Origin: a virus
Length of the DNA stretch: 28,190 nucleotides
Virus record (IMG/VR): IMGVR_UViG_3300044712_000794
Coordinates: 1 to 28,190 of that record
Direction: 5' to 3' (one strand)
Within the stretch, counting starts at the first letter, position 1. The number at the start of each line of letters is the position of its first letter. A program made the position numbers and the translations under genes. Under the pieces are notes generated by a model. The model saw only the letters and a program-made list of their open reading frames with translations, did not search any database and was not told the DNA's origin. Below are positions 6,515 through 13,368 of the stretch, in pieces.

Positions 6515-7482
6515 CGTGCCTCCTTTAGCTTGGCGATCTCGTCGCGGAGGTAGCGGATGGCGGAGGCAACCGCTTTCAGTTTAGGGTCTGGATTTTCTGA
6601 AATCTTTGTGCCGTCTGGCATAATCTGGACTACGCGACCCGATTCCATTTCTGCGATTTCCTTCTCCATCGGCGTCTCCTCCTGCTTTGGCTTGCCAACA
6701 GGCTTTCCGCATCCTGCGCGGTGGCATACCCAATGGTTGTAGAAGTCTTTCTCCTGCCAAACCATCGTGTTGTTCTTGCAGTTGGGGCACTCTGGTGCTG
6801 GTTCGCAGTAGCCTGTTTTCTGCACGGGCAACGGGCGGCGGGTGCGGTATCTGAACGCTTGATGATCTCTAGGAGTTGATCCTACCTCGAATGGAAAAAC
6901 ATTAAGCCATACGCCATGCACCCTATCGTGATGCTTTGCTTGGACTTGATCTCCTGTGTGGATTTCCTCGTCCTCGCCCAAGTCTCGCCATTCGGGAGCG
7001 GGTTCTTCTACATTCTGGCAGTTGTCGCAGACCATCCGTTCCCTGCGGTGGCAATCGCAATGGCTGAACTTGTGCGTGGTGTTGGCGCAAGTCGGGTTAG
7101 CGGGTTCCTCTGGCGCGGTGGCGGTTTCGGTTCTTTTCTTCAATGAAAACACAGGCGGTCTTGATAACAGCGAATCATATTCATCGTGGCTCACGGCTTC
7201 CTCTGGGGAGGGGGCGAGTTGCTGAATTTCTGACCTATAGTATTTCCTGCGGTCTGGATCTTCGATGTATTCAGTCGTGATCTTGGCAATCTGAATCGAT
7301 TGGTTCAGAAGCTCACGGAGCCTTGCGACCTCGTTGGTTTTCTCTTCGTATTCGTTGAGGATTTTGCAAAGCGTTCCTAGATCATAGTTGTCGTATTTGC
7401 GGTCATCCCAAAGGTAAGGCTTGCCGTCGAAGTCTCCCTCTTTGATTACCCAGCGTGGCGTTGGTGTGGTGTCGGGGTTCAT
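6511..7482 (-). CDS. multi-zinc-ribbon phage protein
   Basis: This is a 323-aa modular protein. After the N-terminus MNPDTTPT comes a Trp/Tyr-rich segment (about residues 10-45), a helical part with TNEVARLRELL, a Cys/His-rich stretch with CDCHRRERMVCDNC (about residues 140-157), a segment EWRDLGEDEEIHTGDQVQ that recalls small SH3-like phage domains, and a second Cys cluster CPNCKNN...CHRAGC (about residues 230-260). The C-terminus is charged and ends DEIAKLKEAR. It looks like a mosaic of metal-binding and adaptor modules; the function is unknown. Its N-terminus and TNEVARL segment are shared at the DNA level with the gene just upstream. Confidence 0.72.
   Translation of the reverse strand: MNPDTTPTPRWVIKEGDFDGKPYLWDDRKYDNYDLGTLCKILNEYEEKTNEVARLRELLNQSIQIAKITTEYIEDPDRRKYYRSEIQQLAPSPEEAVSHDEYDSLLSRPPVFSLKKRTETATAPEEPANPTCANTTHKFSHCDCHRRERMVCDNCQNVEEPAPEWRDLGEDEEIHTGDQVQAKHHDRVHGVWLNVFPFEVGSTPRDHQAFRYRTRRPLPVQKTGYCEPAPECPNCKNNTMVWQEKDFYNHWVCHRAGCGKPVGKPKQEETPMEKEIAEMESGRVVQIMPDGTKISENPDPKLKAVASAIRYLRDEIAKLKEAR
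7318..7340. repeat. 23-bp direct repeat, copy 1
   Basis: This is identical to 7737-7759. It encodes the TNEVARL segment of the 323-aa zinc-ribbon protein. Confidence 0.85.
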
Positions 7483-7485
7483 TTG
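7464..7485. repeat. 22-bp direct repeat, copy 1
   Basis: This is identical to 7760-7781. It covers the start codon and first codons (MNPDTT) of the 323-aa gene. Confidence 0.85.
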
Positions 7486-7778
7486 TATTTTGGTGCGTGT
7501 TTGCTACAAGTGATGCGGTATCGCATCGGGTCTTTATCTGGTGATGGCGTTCCGCATTGCGGAATCTCCCAGCAGTCGGGTTCGTCGCAAACAAGGATGG
7601 TGGTGTTTGGTTCTTTGCATCTAGGGCATCCGCTAATCTCGTAAGTGGGATCAAACGGGTTTGCCGCTGTGAGAACTTCTTCTACCTGACCATGCCATCC
7701 GCAGAACTGGCATAGTCGCTTGTCTCGTTCTGGAGTGAGCCTTGCGACCTCGTTGGTTTGTGTGGTGTCGGGGTTCAT
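7479..7778 (-). CDS. zinc-ribbon protein sharing its N-terminus with the next gene
   Basis: This is a 99-aa protein starting MNPDTTQTNEVARL, with CQFCGWHG, a later CPRCKEP pair and further cysteines (CDEPDC, ITCSKH). These are two zinc-knuckle-like pairs. The start at 7778 overlaps the upstream TGA; the longer open frame would run through the upstream gene. The first codons repeat those of the 323-aa gene, indicating duplication or recombination between adjacent genes. The function is unknown; metal or nucleic-acid binding is inferred from the cysteines. Confidence 0.72.
   Translation of the reverse strand: MNPDTTQTNEVARLTPERDKRLCQFCGWHGQVEEVLTAANPFDPTYEISGCPRCKEPNTTILVCDEPDCWEIPQCGTPSPDKDPMRYRITCSKHAPKYK
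7737..7759. repeat. 23-bp direct repeat, copy 2
   Basis: This is identical to 7318-7340. Here it lies directly next to the second repeat (7760-7781), whereas in the downstream gene the two are about 120 bp apart. Confidence 0.85.
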
Positions 7779-7781
7779 TTG
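7760..7781. repeat. 22-bp direct repeat, copy 2
   Basis: This is identical to 7464-7485. It covers the start codon and first codons of the 99-aa gene. Confidence 0.85.
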
Positions 7782-8107
7782 GTTAGTTGGTTGAGTTCGT
7801 GGCGGATGTTTTCTTGCTCCATTGTTCCTACAAATTTGTGGGCATCTATTTTCAAAGCCCTTTCCAGCAGCTCGCGGAGCTTCTGGTTCTCGGCCTCGCA
7901 CTCCATGTCGCGGTCGATCATGGACATGGCCTTGGCAAGCTCCCCCCTCGTCTTGTTGTGCGCTTCACGCTCGCGGCATAGGGGAGTCCTGCCATCTTCA
8001 TCTCGCTGGGTAGTGCCAGCCTTACAAGTCCAGAAGGCAGAAAGCCTATCTGTCTTTGGCGATCCGCAATGGGGGCACGAGTTGTCGGGTGTCTGATGTT
8101 GGTTCAT
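7775..8107 (-). CDS. zinc-ribbon plus coiled-coil phage protein
   Basis: This is a 110-aa protein. The N-terminal part (SCPHCGSPKTDRLSAFWTCKAG...PLCRERE) looks like a rubredoxin-type zinc ribbon that is common in phages. The C-terminal half is helical (AENQKLRELLERALKI). The LRELL-type helix resembles that in the 323-aa gene. The start overlaps the upstream TGA with AAGGAA before it. Function unknown. Confidence 0.75.
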   Translation of the reverse strand: MNQHQTPDNSCPHCGSPKTDRLSAFWTCKAGTTQRDEDGRTPLCREREAHNKTRGELAKAMSMIDRDMECEAENQKLRELLERALKIDAHKFVGTMEQENIRHELNQLTK

Positions 8108-8721
8108 GCTTCTTCCTTAGTAAATGCGGTTTCCTGGGCGTTGCGGCCAGCCTCTGCATGCCAAGTCGTCGGAGCCATGACTCGGTAATCGAGCGGGTGT
8201 CCCGGCTTCACAAAGCTGTCGTCCCGCCAGACGATGCGGTTATTCGGCTGGGCTGCGATCTGGCCGCTGCCATCCTCAAGCAGTAGGAGATGGTAGCATT
8301 TGTGCTCCGGAGGATATTGGCTGTAGCCATTATCCGTATGGTCGAGGGTGAACCAGTAGGATGCCGGTACAATGGATCCATCCCGCTTTCTGTAGTGGCA
8401 GCCCATTTCCCTGAGATACTCGTAATGCGTAACAGAGAAATCCCATCCGTGGGCATCCCACATCTGAAGATCCGTCAACTCGTGCTGGCACTCTCTTGTG
8501 GGGATCTCATGCCGCAACATCTGGAGAGGGATGCGAGCCCACTGCGCTCCACTCTCACACAAGATGGAGAAGTGAAGCGCCCTTGAAGGAATCGAGGTTA
8601 CGCCAAAGATGACGCATGGCTCGAAACCAGCCTTTTCCCCATCCATTCCATGCAAGATGCGTCTGGATACATGGCCGTAAAGATGCCTAGGCACGCTGGC
8701 ATTCATGCAATGGTGGTTCAT
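8104..8721 (-). CDS. conserved-looking phage protein of unknown function
   Basis: This 205-aa protein has the segment CVIFGVTSIPSRALHFSILCESGAQWARIPLQML near the N-terminus and HYEYLREMGCHYRKRDG in the middle. It resembles uncharacterised phage proteins of similar size in which a GV-S---RAL-FH strand pattern recurs. No catalytic motif is visible. I chose the start at 8721 because it overlaps the upstream TGA and has a perfect AAGGAGG seven bases before it. Confidence 0.72.
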   Translation of the reverse strand: MNHHCMNASVPRHLYGHVSRRILHGMDGEKAGFEPCVIFGVTSIPSRALHFSILCESGAQWARIPLQMLRHEIPTRECQHELTDLQMWDAHGWDFSVTHYEYLREMGCHYRKRDGSIVPASYWFTLDHTDNGYSQYPPEHKCYHLLLLEDGSGQIAAQPNNRIVWRDDSFVKPGHPLDYRVMAPTTWHAEAGRNAQETAFTKEEA

Positions 8722-9038
8722 CGCTGGCCCTCCTTGATCAACCACTGAGCCTCGCCCAGCATGTCGCTCACCCCGGCTCGATAGCCAAGCATGAAAGCGT
8801 GCTCAAAGCGCTCCATGGCGTCGATCACTCCATTGCCTCCCCTCCCCAGGTAGCGGATCCCCTCGGTCTTCCATGTGCGTTTCCAGAGTGGATCCTCTTC
8901 GGACGACTGATCTACCGCAGAGCCGCAGGAAAGCGGAGAAGGAGACAAGAAATCCATCGGCATCGTATCACGATCACGCAGGATCGCCGCCTTACGACGC
9001 TTTTCCTCGGATGATTCTACAGGCTTTTCATTCTTCAT
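8718..9038 (-). CDS. small phage protein of unknown function
   Basis: This is a 106-aa protein with a charged N-terminus (KNEKPVESSEEKRRKAAIL) and a C-terminal helix-rich part (AMERFEHAFMLGYRAGVSDML). The start ATG at 9038 lies 11 nt inside the end of the upstream gene. Three near-identical ATGAAGAAT-like units run together here, so the ribosome could also engage the ATG nine bases earlier, which reads only the last five codons of the upstream frame. Confidence 0.65.
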   Translation of the reverse strand: MKNEKPVESSEEKRRKAAILRDRDTMPMDFLSPSPLSCGSAVDQSSEEDPLWKRTWKTEGIRYLGRGGNGVIDAMERFEHAFMLGYRAGVSDMLGEAQWLIKEGQR

Positions 9039-9573
9039 TCTTCATTCCCTCCTTAGAAATTCTCACGGGAACGGATGGCCGGTCCTTTTCAGTCTCTCCT
9101 GCACCTTGGAGCCCAGCGGCCACCGGCCTGCTAGGTTGACTGCCCGTGGAAAGTAATCCCTGGTCACGGGCCTGCACCACCATATCGAGGCAGTTTAGGT
9201 ACCCCGCGGCATCGACGCGGTTATCCCGCTTTGGCTTGAAGGCCTCCCTGGCCATCTTAACGCAGACCATGAATAGAACAGCTTCCTCGGTCGTAATTGC
9301 ATGACCCGTCAGAGCGTTAAATGCGGCGCTGACCCGTCCATAATCATGGGCAGGATGCCCATAAGACTCTTGACGGTCCTCAGTCGTGAGATGCTCGGCC
9401 TCAGCCAGGATGGAGTTTGATGGTTTTCCGGAAAGGTGATTCTCCAGTTCCTTAATGCGCTCCTTGAGTATGGTGATTTGCCGATCAGTAATGGAGACGG
9501 TGGCATCATACATGGTTTTGTAGATGGAGCTGACTTTCCGACTTTTCACTTTTTCACTTTTCACTTTTTTCAT
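9028..9573 (-). CDS. DUF6378-type phage protein
   Basis: This is a 181-aa protein. Residues about 55-135 carry the pattern of DUF6378: EAEHLTTEDRQESYGHPAHDYGRVSAAFNAL, then TTEEAVLFMVCVKMAREAFKPKRDNRVDAAGYLNCLDM. The family is widespread in phages and of unknown function. The N-terminus is a lysine-rich run encoded by short GTGAAAA repeats, so the true start could be further in. The C-terminal 35 residues are low-complexity and may be a recent addition. Confidence 0.8.
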   Translation of the reverse strand: MKKVKSEKVKSRKVSSIYKTMYDATVSITDRQITILKERIKELENHLSGKPSNSILAEAEHLTTEDRQESYGHPAHDYGRVSAAFNALTGHAITTEEAVLFMVCVKMAREAFKPKRDNRVDAAGYLNCLDMVVQARDQGLLSTGSQPSRPVAAGLQGAGETEKDRPSVPVRISKEGMKNEE

Positions 9574-9575
9574 GG

Positions 9576-10946
9576 TTAGTATTTCTGACGTTTTTCTTTG
9601 TTGTTGGAATAGAGGGCCTCGGTGGTGTTGTTAAACCTGGTGTATTCAGCCTCAAATTTAAGGTTCACGGTTCCCACGGGGCCGTTACGCTGCTTGGCAA
9701 CGATCAGCTCGACGCTCCCATCGTCGAGGTTGTTGCCATCCTTGTCCTTGAGTCCCTTCTTGGGTCGGTGAAGCATCACTACAATGTCCGCGTCCTGCTC
9801 GATCTGGCCGCTCTCTCTCAGGTCGGCGAGCTTTGGAGCACTCCGTTCCTCGGCATTCCGACCAAGCTGGGTAGCTGCGATGACGGGAACCCCCAATTCC
9901 TTGGCCGTAGCCTTTAATGCCATGCTAATCTCAGCGACTTCGTAAGCCCTGTTCTCATTGGCTCGCTTGCTGGTGCTGCGCATGAGCTGTAGGTAGTCCA
10001 CGACAATGCACTTGACCCCATGCTTCACAACGGCACGGCGCGCCCGACCCCTAAAATCAAAGATATTCAGCGATGGTGTCTCGTCGATGTAGAGCGGGAG
10101 GTTCCCAATTTTGCTTGCGGCTACCGGCATGCGCTGCATGTCGCTCTTATTCATGAATCCGTCTCGCACACGCTTGAGATCGAGTGGCATCTCGGTACAA
10201 ATCATGCGGCTAGCCAAGTCTACTCCAGTCATTTCCAGTGAGAATACGGCCACGGGAAATCCAGCCTCAGCCATGCACGTCGCCCACTGGACGGAGAGTG
10301 CGCTTTTACCCATGCCAGGTCGTCCAGCCACTACAACCATTTGACCAGGGCGCAATCCGCCGGTCATTCGGTCAAAATCAGTGGTCATGGTAGGCAGTCC
10401 AACACACTTCCCTCGGCTCTTGTAGGTGCTCTCGATGCCATTGATCGCCTCCATGACGTATCCCTGGATATGTTTGAGTGATGTTTCGGCCTTGGTCCCC
10501 CCGCGCAGTTGGAGCCATCGGGCCTCAACTTCATTAAGAAGGACATGCGGCTCATTAACGCTCTCCACCGCCAGGCGGGCGGTCTCGTTGGCCGCTCGTA
10601 GGATAGACCGCCTCATGGCCTTATCCCGAAGGATGTCTGCGTAAGCAATGATATTGGCCGCAGTCGGAATGAAGATTGCTATTTCGGCAAGGTAGGATGG
10701 CTGCTCTTTGATTACTGGCTGATCTCTCAAGGCATCATGGACGCTGATGAGATCAAGGGGCTTGCGATCCACGAAGCGCTGCTTTAGGCACTCCCAAATA
10801 ACCATGTGCGTGGGGTCGTAGAAGTGATCACCAGTTAGGTCTCCCAGCTCCTCCATGGACTCGGGCTGAAGCATGACGGAGCACAAAACCCCCTTCTCGG
10901 CATCGCTGTTCCATGGTATGCCTGATCGGGTTAGGTCAGAGCTCAT
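9576..10946 (-). CDS. dnaB: replicative DNA helicase, DnaB type
   Basis: This 456-aa protein has the standard two-domain DnaB layout. The N-terminal helical domain (about residues 10-115) begins IPWNSDAEKGVLCSVML, the usual entry-level motif. The RecA-like motor has Walker A GRPGMGKSA with K214, the SLEM motif, Walker B IVVDYLQLM, and DLRESGQIEQDADIVVMLHRP with a downstream KQRNGP region. It should form the hexameric ring that unwinds DNA at the fork. Having its own DnaB means the phage bypasses host helicase recruitment. The likely loader is the DUF1376 protein encoded upstream. No primase is seen, so host DnaG is probably used. The start overlaps the TGA of the 100-aa gene. Confidence 0.96.
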   Translation of the reverse strand: MSSDLTRSGIPWNSDAEKGVLCSVMLQPESMEELGDLTGDHFYDPTHMVIWECLKQRFVDRKPLDLISVHDALRDQPVIKEQPSYLAEIAIFIPTAANIIAYADILRDKAMRRSILRAANETARLAVESVNEPHVLLNEVEARWLQLRGGTKAETSLKHIQGYVMEAINGIESTYKSRGKCVGLPTMTTDFDRMTGGLRPGQMVVVAGRPGMGKSALSVQWATCMAEAGFPVAVFSLEMTGVDLASRMICTEMPLDLKRVRDGFMNKSDMQRMPVAASKIGNLPLYIDETPSLNIFDFRGRARRAVVKHGVKCIVVDYLQLMRSTSKRANENRAYEVAEISMALKATAKELGVPVIAATQLGRNAEERSAPKLADLRESGQIEQDADIVVMLHRPKKGLKDKDGNNLDDGSVELIVAKQRNGPVGTVNLKFEAEYTRFNNTTEALYSNNKEKRQKY

Positions 10947-11245
10947 ACGAGATTCTTCCTGGTAATGGATACCTCGGCCTTCACGATCCGGCAGGCTTTG
11001 AGCACGGCAAACCCCCGTGCATGGGTCGGGTGCTTGGCCGCAAGGCGCTCGGCCTCGGCGCAGGCCTCCTCGTAGGTCGCATGCTCGCGGGTTGGATGCG
11101 CGTCTGCCTTGGTGTATCCTCCGCTACCTAACCGGACAACCATCCAGAAAATAGAGCCTGGATGACGGTCATCGGAATTGAGAGTGGGCTTGATATTCAA
11201 AGACTCATACGAGTTATAGGAATAGGTAGTGTTATCGTGCGTCAT
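10943..11245 (-). CDS. small phage protein with YEEA-AEAERLA-KHP motif
   Basis: This is a 100-aa protein. The segment HATYEEACAEAERLAAKHPTHARGFAVLKA belongs to a very common class of small phage proteins, strand-helix-strand in outline, with no known function. The N-terminus is rich in Asn, Tyr and Ser. The leader is A/C-rich (ATTAAACCACCCAAACCC) with no SD. The TGA overlaps the dnaB start. Confidence 0.75.
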   Translation of the reverse strand: MTHDNTTYSYNSYESLNIKPTLNSDDRHPGSIFWMVVRLGSGGYTKADAHPTREHATYEEACAEAERLAAKHPTHARGFAVLKACRIVKAEVSITRKNLV

Positions 11246-11265
11246 GGGTTTGGGTGGTTTAATGG

Positions 11266-11340
11266 TTATGTCTTTGGAGTTAAGAAGAAGAGGAGCACAA
11301 GGATCGCAGCAAAGGCCGCATTCATGATGTTTTCGTTCAT
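11266..11340 (-). CDS. putative 24-aa hydrophobic membrane peptide
   Basis: This is a short open frame between the SSB-like gene and the 100-aa gene. The ATG comes three bases after the SSB-like stop and the frame ends 20 nt before the next start. The peptide has a polar head (MNENIMN), a single hydrophobic helix (AAFAAILVLLFFL) and a short polar tail. That composition is unlikely by chance and fits a single-pass membrane peptide, but there is no SD and no homologue I recognise. Confidence 0.42.
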   Translation of the reverse strand: MNENIMNAAFAAILVLLFFLTPKT

Positions 11341-11343
11341 GGC

Positions 11344-11643
11344 TTAAAACGGGATATCATCCTCGGCCATGTTGGATGCCGATCTTGGAGCTGGTGCCTG
11401 AACGGGTGCTGCTGGACGCTTTTCTCCAAGGTGCTTCCAGTTTCCAATGATGGGTAGCTGGATCCCTTGCTCGCGCTCTTCCTTGGTCATGGATTGCTTC
11501 ACGAATCCGTCGTTGCCGTGGGCATCCGGCCTGTCAAAGAGGACTAATCCAGCAAAGACGGCAGGGTTGCCATTCTTGCGGGTGATTCGCTTGAAGCGCT
11601 CTTTATCTAGCTGGGTCACGTCGATGTCGATACTGATGGGCAT
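11344..11643 (-). CDS. SSB-like single-stranded DNA-binding protein
   Basis: This is a 99-aa protein. The body (ISIDIDVTQLDKERF, then VFAGLVLFDRPDAHGNDGFVKQSMTKEEREQGIQLPIIGNWK) matches a common phage family encoded in replication modules. The C-terminus is acidic and ends EDDIPF, the classic SSB tail that recruits replication and repair proteins. The body is shorter than the roughly 110-aa OB-fold of bacterial SSB, so it is a compact or divergent version. The role in covering ssDNA is inferred from tail and context. The leader is strongly A/C-rich (CAACAACCAACCACCACC before ATG) and lacks an SD. Confidence 0.75.
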   Translation of the reverse strand: MPISIDIDVTQLDKERFKRITRKNGNPAVFAGLVLFDRPDAHGNDGFVKQSMTKEEREQGIQLPIIGNWKHLGEKRPAAPVQAPAPRSASNMAEDDIPF

Positions 11644-11682
11644 GGTGGTGGTTGGTTGTTGGTTTGTTTTTGGGTGATTTAT

Positions 11683-11883
11683 TTAGTTGTTAGGTGATTG
11701 TTTGATCTCATTCTTGGTCATGGGGATCAGGCCAAGATCCAGCAAACGGCTCTCCACCAATTCGGTCTCGATTCTGCACTCTTCGCATAGATGGCCGATG
11801 CCAGGCTCGGGGGTCTTGACGACCTCCGGGTGGTTACATCCACAGAGGGAGCATGGTTCGTCGATAAGCCCGGTGGCACTCAT
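11683..11883 (-). CDS. small four-cysteine zinc-binding protein
   Basis: This is a 66-aa protein with CSLCGCNHPE and, about 20 residues later, CEEC, followed by an acidic helix (RIETELVESRLLDLGL). This is probably one zinc site. The start ATG follows the stop of the preceding gene by 2 nt, with GGAG eight bases upstream. Function unknown; regulator or adaptor by type (inference). Confidence 0.7.
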   Translation of the reverse strand: MSATGLIDEPCSLCGCNHPEVVKTPEPGIGHLCEECRIETELVESRLLDLGLIPMTKNEIKQSPNN

Positions 11884-11885
11884 GG

Positions 11886-12236
11886 TTATTGCTCCTGCAC
11901 TTCCTTTGCCGTTTGAATGCGAGACTGAATGGCAAGTCGAAACTCACGGTTGTTCCTAGCCAGTGTGTATTCTTTCGGGCAAATAAGGCGGTCGCGGGTC
12001 TTTTTGTATTGGCGCGTAAACCATCGGTCGCATGCCTCTCCAACTATCCTGGCGTTGCTAATCTCCCACCAGTTCCAGCACCCTGTTCCTATTTCGGGCT
12101 GGACGGAAATTGCAGATCCATTGTGCCGCGTAGCCGATAGCTCGGCGATTTCACCAAGAAGAATATGATGCCCCTCCTTGGCGTGAGATCCGCTACCCCA
12201 TCGGCTAACTTTTCCGCTGGATGATGCGCTGCTCAT
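11886..12236 (-). CDS. protein of unknown function
   Basis: This is a 116-aa protein with a Ser/Gly-rich N-terminus (MSSASSSGKVSRWGSGSHAKEGHHIL) and a basic C-terminal half with several Trp, Cys and Arg residues (CWNWWEISNARIVGEACDRWFTRQYKK). I chose the start at 12236 because it overlaps the TGA of the DUF1376 gene. I do not recognise a family. The position between initiator candidate and SSB suggests a replication accessory role (inference). Confidence 0.65.
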   Translation of the reverse strand: MSSASSSGKVSRWGSGSHAKEGHHILLGEIAELSATRHNGSAISVQPEIGTGCWNWWEISNARIVGEACDRWFTRQYKKTRDRLICPKEYTLARNNREFRLAIQSRIQTAKEVQEQ

Positions 12237-13153
12237 GCGATGGCGGTATGCTGGATGCGCTCTTTGATCTGTTCGCGCACGGCCGGAGGCAAACCCTCCC
12301 ATGTGGCGCTTTCCACGGCTTCCGGATCACTGTCGTCGTAAAGCTCAACAAGCACCCTCCTCCATTCTTGAGGCCCATTGTCGCCACCCCGTTTTTCTTT
12401 TTTGAAGAGGTTCACGCCGCGATTCTCAGCCTCAGTGCGTGCTCGCTGGATCTCTCCATTCCAGTTGGAGAGCAGGGTGGAGAGATCCTTCCTGCGAAAC
12501 TCGCCCGGCTCGCCTTTGGCCGTTCCCTGAGAAAAGAGCCACTCCAATAGAAGCCAATCTTCCTCAGATGTGCTCTCGACCGCCCCTTTATTTTTTTTCC
12601 AAGAACGGATCTGTGCTGAATCCAGTTGAGTCGAAGGTCTCATCCGGAAGAGCATCCGGGCTCGGTTAAGATGCAGATTCTTGTCGATTAGATCCGTTTG
12701 AGTGTCCCCGTTTTCGGGGACTACAGGGGATATAGGTCTTAGGTCATAGGTAATAGGTAGCATTGGGGGGCTATCATTTTGCTGATAGCCTTCGATAGGG
12801 GGGCTATCGGAGGCTATATGGGGTTCGGTAGGGGGGCTTTTCTTTCGCTTGCCCCAGCGCTTCTCAGCTCCGGCCTTCCCTGCTTCCACAAACTCCTTGA
12901 GCTTAGATAGTTCTAACTGGACTCGCTCGTTGACATATCCGATCTCAGTCTTCACGAAGAACTCAGAAATGACGGTCTCGACTTCCGCGACTCCACATCG
13001 GACTTTTCTCGCCAAAAGCGTAATATCAAGCGGCAATTCTTTTTCGCTGGTGTAGCAGAGATCGAGGAGTCTGCGGTAGGCCAGATCCTCCTTGTTGGAA
13101 AGGTGCGCGGTATCCAGGCAATAGGCCGCTGGATTGAACTGGTAGTAGTGCAT
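12233..13153 (-). CDS. DUF1376 (YdaU-like) replication protein, helicase-loader candidate
   Basis: This is a 306-aa protein. The N-terminal domain (about residues 1-95) starts MHYYQFNPAAYCLDTAHLSNKEDLAYRRLLDLCYTSEKELPLD, the signature of DUF1376/YdaU proteins found in lambdoid and other phage replication modules. A Pro/Ser-rich linker follows (about residues 105-155, with repeated DSPP), then a C-terminal charged domain. By family and context it probably recognises the origin and/or recruits DnaB. I chose the ATG at 13153 (TAATG overlap with the upstream stop); the frame is open for 31 more codons but only through the upstream gene. The DNA of the linker carries tandem 7-bp repeats and several inverted repeats, as expected for an origin inside an initiator gene. 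Confidence 0.82.
   Translation of the reverse strand: MHYYQFNPAAYCLDTAHLSNKEDLAYRRLLDLCYTSEKELPLDITLLARKVRCGVAEVETVISEFFVKTEIGYVNERVQLELSKLKEFVEAGKAGAEKRWGKRKKSPPTEPHIASDSPPIEGYQQNDSPPMLPITYDLRPISPVVPENGDTQTDLIDKNLHLNRARMLFRMRPSTQLDSAQIRSWKKNKGAVESTSEEDWLLLEWLFSQGTAKGEPGEFRRKDLSTLLSNWNGEIQRARTEAENRGVNLFKKEKRGGDNGPQEWRRVLVELYDDSDPEAVESATWEGLPPAVREQIKERIQHTAIA
12387..12407. repeat. T/A-tract motif, copy a
   Basis: On the minus strand this is a run of six A, one G, five A, then C and four G. Related A-tract plus G-rich motifs occur at 12581-12600, 13638-13660, 14631-14652, 15002-15022 and 15154-15177. Confidence 0.45.
12581..12600. repeat. T/A-tract motif, copy b
   Basis: On the minus strand a run of eight A, then TAAA and GGGGCG. 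It lies about 100 bp from the hairpin and iterons of the candidate origin and could serve as an easily melted stretch. Confidence 0.4.
12704..12721. other. perfect hairpin GTCCCCG-TTTT-CGGGGAC
   Basis: A 7-bp perfect inverted repeat (12704-12710 and 12715-12721) with a TTTT loop, inside the DUF1376 gene and 10 bp from the tandem 7-bp repeats. No T-run follows, so it is unlikely to be a terminator; part of the candidate origin. Confidence 0.6.
12732..12759. repeat. four tandem 7-bp iteron-like repeats
   Basis: The units are ATAGGTC, TTAGGTC, ATAGGTA and ATAGGTA, placed end to end with an exact 7-bp period. They lie within the linker-coding part of the DUF1376 gene. Iterons of this kind are typical binding sites for replication initiators. 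Confidence 0.7.
12785..12817. repeat. 14-bp inverted repeat around a G5 loop
   Basis: The arms at 12785-12798 and 12804-12817 are complementary at 13 of 14 positions; the remaining pair is G-T on the plus strand. The loop is five G. A further CTATCA/TGATAG inverted pair lies at 12771-12776 and 12783-12788. Three runs of six G (12765-12770, 12798-12803, 12831-12836) lie in the same 72 bp. Confidence 0.7.
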
Positions 13154-13368
13154 TAGTGCGGCCCCCCTACGGTGGAAGAGTAACGCGGCGTGAAGACCCC
13201 TTCTTTTTTCAAAACGTCCCGCATCAGGAACCAAAACTGGCTCCACTCAATAGTCTGCATGAGTGACTTTATTGACTCGTAGCGAGCACCATCGCGCTGG
13301 TGAATGTAGCTGTCGATGCTACCGGCATTCCGATAACGCCAAGACATGATGGATGAGAGACGCTTCAT
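13153..13368 (-). CDS. small protein upstream of the replication gene
   Basis: This is a 71-aa protein beginning MKRLSSIMSWRYRNAGSIDSY, mixed basic and aromatic, with no recognised family. I chose the start at 13368 for the 4-nt overlap with the upstream TGA. Its stop overlaps the DUF1376 start (TAATG), so the two are probably translated as a coupled pair. Confidence 0.62.
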   Translation of the reverse strand: MKRLSSIMSWRYRNAGSIDSYIHQRDGARYESIKSLMQTIEWSQFWFLMRDVLKKEGVFTPRYSSTVGGPH

